In this document: piece after piece, positions 62,752 through 64,000 of the stretch
Numbering within the stretch: position 1 is the first letter of the stretch
How the letters are laid out: every line of letters starts with the position of its first letter
Source of the DNA: Bartonella henselae str. Houston-1
GTDB lineage: Bacteria; Pseudomonadota; Alphaproteobacteria; Rhizobiales; Rhizobiaceae
Reading direction: 5' to 3'
Length of the DNA: 64,000 bases
NCBI RefSeq assembly: GCF_000046705.1
Contig: NC_005956.1
Location: forward strand, 1,240,001-1,304,000
The notes under the pieces: generated by a model
Told to the model about the DNA's origin: nothing
What the model saw: the letters and a program-made list of their open reading frames with translations, nothing else
Databases searched by the model: none
Program-made: the position numbers and the translations under genes

Positions 62752-64000
62752 ATGAAAAATGGTGTTACAGCAACAGTGGAAGCTCTTTCTGCGTTAATTG
62801 CCTCAGGAAATCCTCTTTTTAAGAATGGCGCATTATGGACACCTCACCGCCCTGTTCGTCCTGAAAAATCTGAAGGCGGTATTCCATTTCAACTCGAAAC
62901 ATCCTTTGAAGCTTCGGGAGATCAACCTCAAGCAATTAAAACTCTGGTTGAGGGAATTGAAAAGAATGAACGTACACAAGTGCTTTTGGGTGTTACCGGA
63001 TCAGGCAAAACCTATACAATGGCTAAAATCATTGAAAAAACACAGCGCCCTGCTTTGATCTTAGCACCGAATAAAACTCTAGCTGCACAACTTTACGGAG
63101 AATTTAAAAGTTTTTTTCCCCACAATGCGGTCGAATATTTTGTTTCTTATTATGACTATTATCAGCCTGAAGCCTATGTTGCACGTTCTGACACTTATAT
63201 TGAAAAAGAATCTTCTATTAATGAACAAATCGACCGTATGCGCCATGCTGCAACACGTGCTGTACTTGAACGTGATGACGTCATTATTGTTGCATCCGTG
63301 TCTTGTATCTATGGGATTGGCTCGGTAGAAACCTATACTGCCATGACTTTGCAAATAAAAAAAGGGGACAAACTCAATCAACGACAATTCTTGGCTGATT
63401 TAGTTTCTCAACACTATTATCGACAAGACATTAACTTCATTCGTGGTTCTTTTCGTGTCCGAGGGGATACAATCGAAATTTTTCCTGCCCATCTTGAAGA
63501 TCGTGCTTGGCGTATATCGCTCTTTGGCGATGAAGTGGAAACAATTACGGAATTTGATCCTCTCACAGGACAAAAAACAGGCGACCTTCAATCTATTAAA
63601 ATTTATGCCAATTCACACTACGTAATACCGCGACCAACATTAAATCAAGCAATGAAAGCCATCAAAACGGAATTGGTTCAACGTCTCGATGAATTGAACA
63701 AAGCAGGACGTCTTTTAGAAGCACAACGTTTAGAACAGCGTACAATGTTTGATTTAGAAATGTTGGAAACAACCGGCTCATGCGCTGGAATTGAAAATTA
63801 TTCACGCTACTTAACAGGACGACAGCCTGGTGAACCACCACCAACTTTGTTCGAATATATTCCAAACAATGCTCTCGTTTTTATCGATGAAAGCCATGTA
63901 ACTATTCCTCAAATTGGTGGCATGTACAGAGGCGACTTTCGAAGAAAAGCAACCTTAGCAGAATATGGATTTCGTCTGCCTTCTTGTATGGACAATCGTC
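62752..64000 (+). CDS. uvrB: UvrB, excinuclease ABC subunit B (partial, 3' end outside window)
   Basis: 416 codons from the ATG at 62752 are present and the gene runs off the right edge. UvrB is the damage-verifying helicase-like subunit of nucleotide excision repair. The Walker A loop [10 protein letters not shown] is near residues 80-89, [15 protein letters not shown] is the beta-hairpin that clamps DNA, and [19 protein letters not shown] contains the DEAD-box-like DESH. The N-terminus has an extension of about 45 residues before FQLETSF, typical of alphaproteobacterial UvrB. Confidence 0.97.
   Translation, partial: MKNGVTATVEALSALIASGNPLFKNGALWTPHRPVRPEKSEGGIPFQLETSFEASGDQPQAIKTLVEGIEKNERTQVLLGVTGSGKTYTMAKIIEKTQRPALILAPNKTLAAQLYGEFKSFFPHNAVEYFVSYYDYYQPEAYVARSDTYIEKESSINEQIDRMRHAATRAVLERDDVIIVASVSCIYGIGSVETYTAMTLQIKKGDKLNQRQFLADLVSQHYYRQDINFIRGSFRVRGDTIEIFPAHLEDRAWRISLFGDEVETITEFDPLTGQKTGDLQSIKIYANSHYVIPRPTLNQAMKAIKTELVQRLDELNKAGRLLEAQRLEQRTMFDLEMLETTGSCAGIENYSRYLTGRQPGEPPPTLFEYIPNNALVFIDESHVTIPQIGGMYRGDFRRKATLAEYGFRLPSCMDNR

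Overview
The window is about 64 kb of an AT-rich alphaproteobacterial chromosome, most likely a Bartonella species. The evidence is the Rhizobiales-type proteins and gene order (a BP26/OMP28 periplasmic antigen, a LysR gene beside trxB as with LsrB/VtlR, an LpsB-type core glycosyltransferase), meso-DAP type MurE, and a low coding density with long, AT-rich, decayed intergenic stretches typical of reduced host-restricted Bartonella genomes. The species cannot be fixed from the sequence alone.

1-10.6 kb, minus strand: part of the division and cell wall (dcw) cluster, read rsmH-ftsL-ftsI-murE-murF-mraY-murD-ftsW-murG. Genes are tightly packed with several ATGA-type overlaps, and murG runs off the left edge. 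No mraZ precedes rsmH; instead the RNase P RNA gene rnpB (10.85-11.23 kb, same strand) lies just upstream. 11.3-20 kb holds scattered housekeeping genes: an SLT lytic transglycosylase, a small membrane protein, an ArsR-methyltransferase fusion with a worn SAM motif, the ABC-F factor EttA, nicotinamidase PncA and a DUF475 membrane protein.

20-29 kb is an accessory or decaying zone: an XRE regulator whose promoter is covered by two palindromes, a 59-aa DUF1508 (YegP-like) gene, a coiled-coil membrane protein, an intact and a broken YdcK-like beta-helix gene, and a small HTH regulator facing a 60-aa gene, with the same inverted repeat in front of both. A tRNA with a CAU anticodon (probably Ile2) and the BP26 gene follow.

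30.7-42.8 kb carries the macromolecular synthesis genes dnaG-rpoD, a YbdG-type MscS channel, a Na/Pi-cotransporter-like protein and a GlsB-type membrane protein. These are flanked by two paralogous, decayed segments (30.9-32.3 and 41.5-42.7 kb), each holding a dispersed repeat of about 230 bp followed by an IS5-like transposase remnant. A fourth, partial copy at 60 kb sits directly in front of two tiny coupled ORFs.

42.8-64 kb: ubiC, carA behind a terminator-like hairpin, a wrecked TetA-type MFS transporter gene, a DUF1460 lipoprotein gene, carB, a cold shock gene, an aspartate aminotransferase, lsrB/vtlR-like and trxB, a TrkH potassium transporter whose first membrane helix is encoded upstream of the first ATG, an LPS core glycosyltransferase, greA, an SH3 protein and the start of uvrB.
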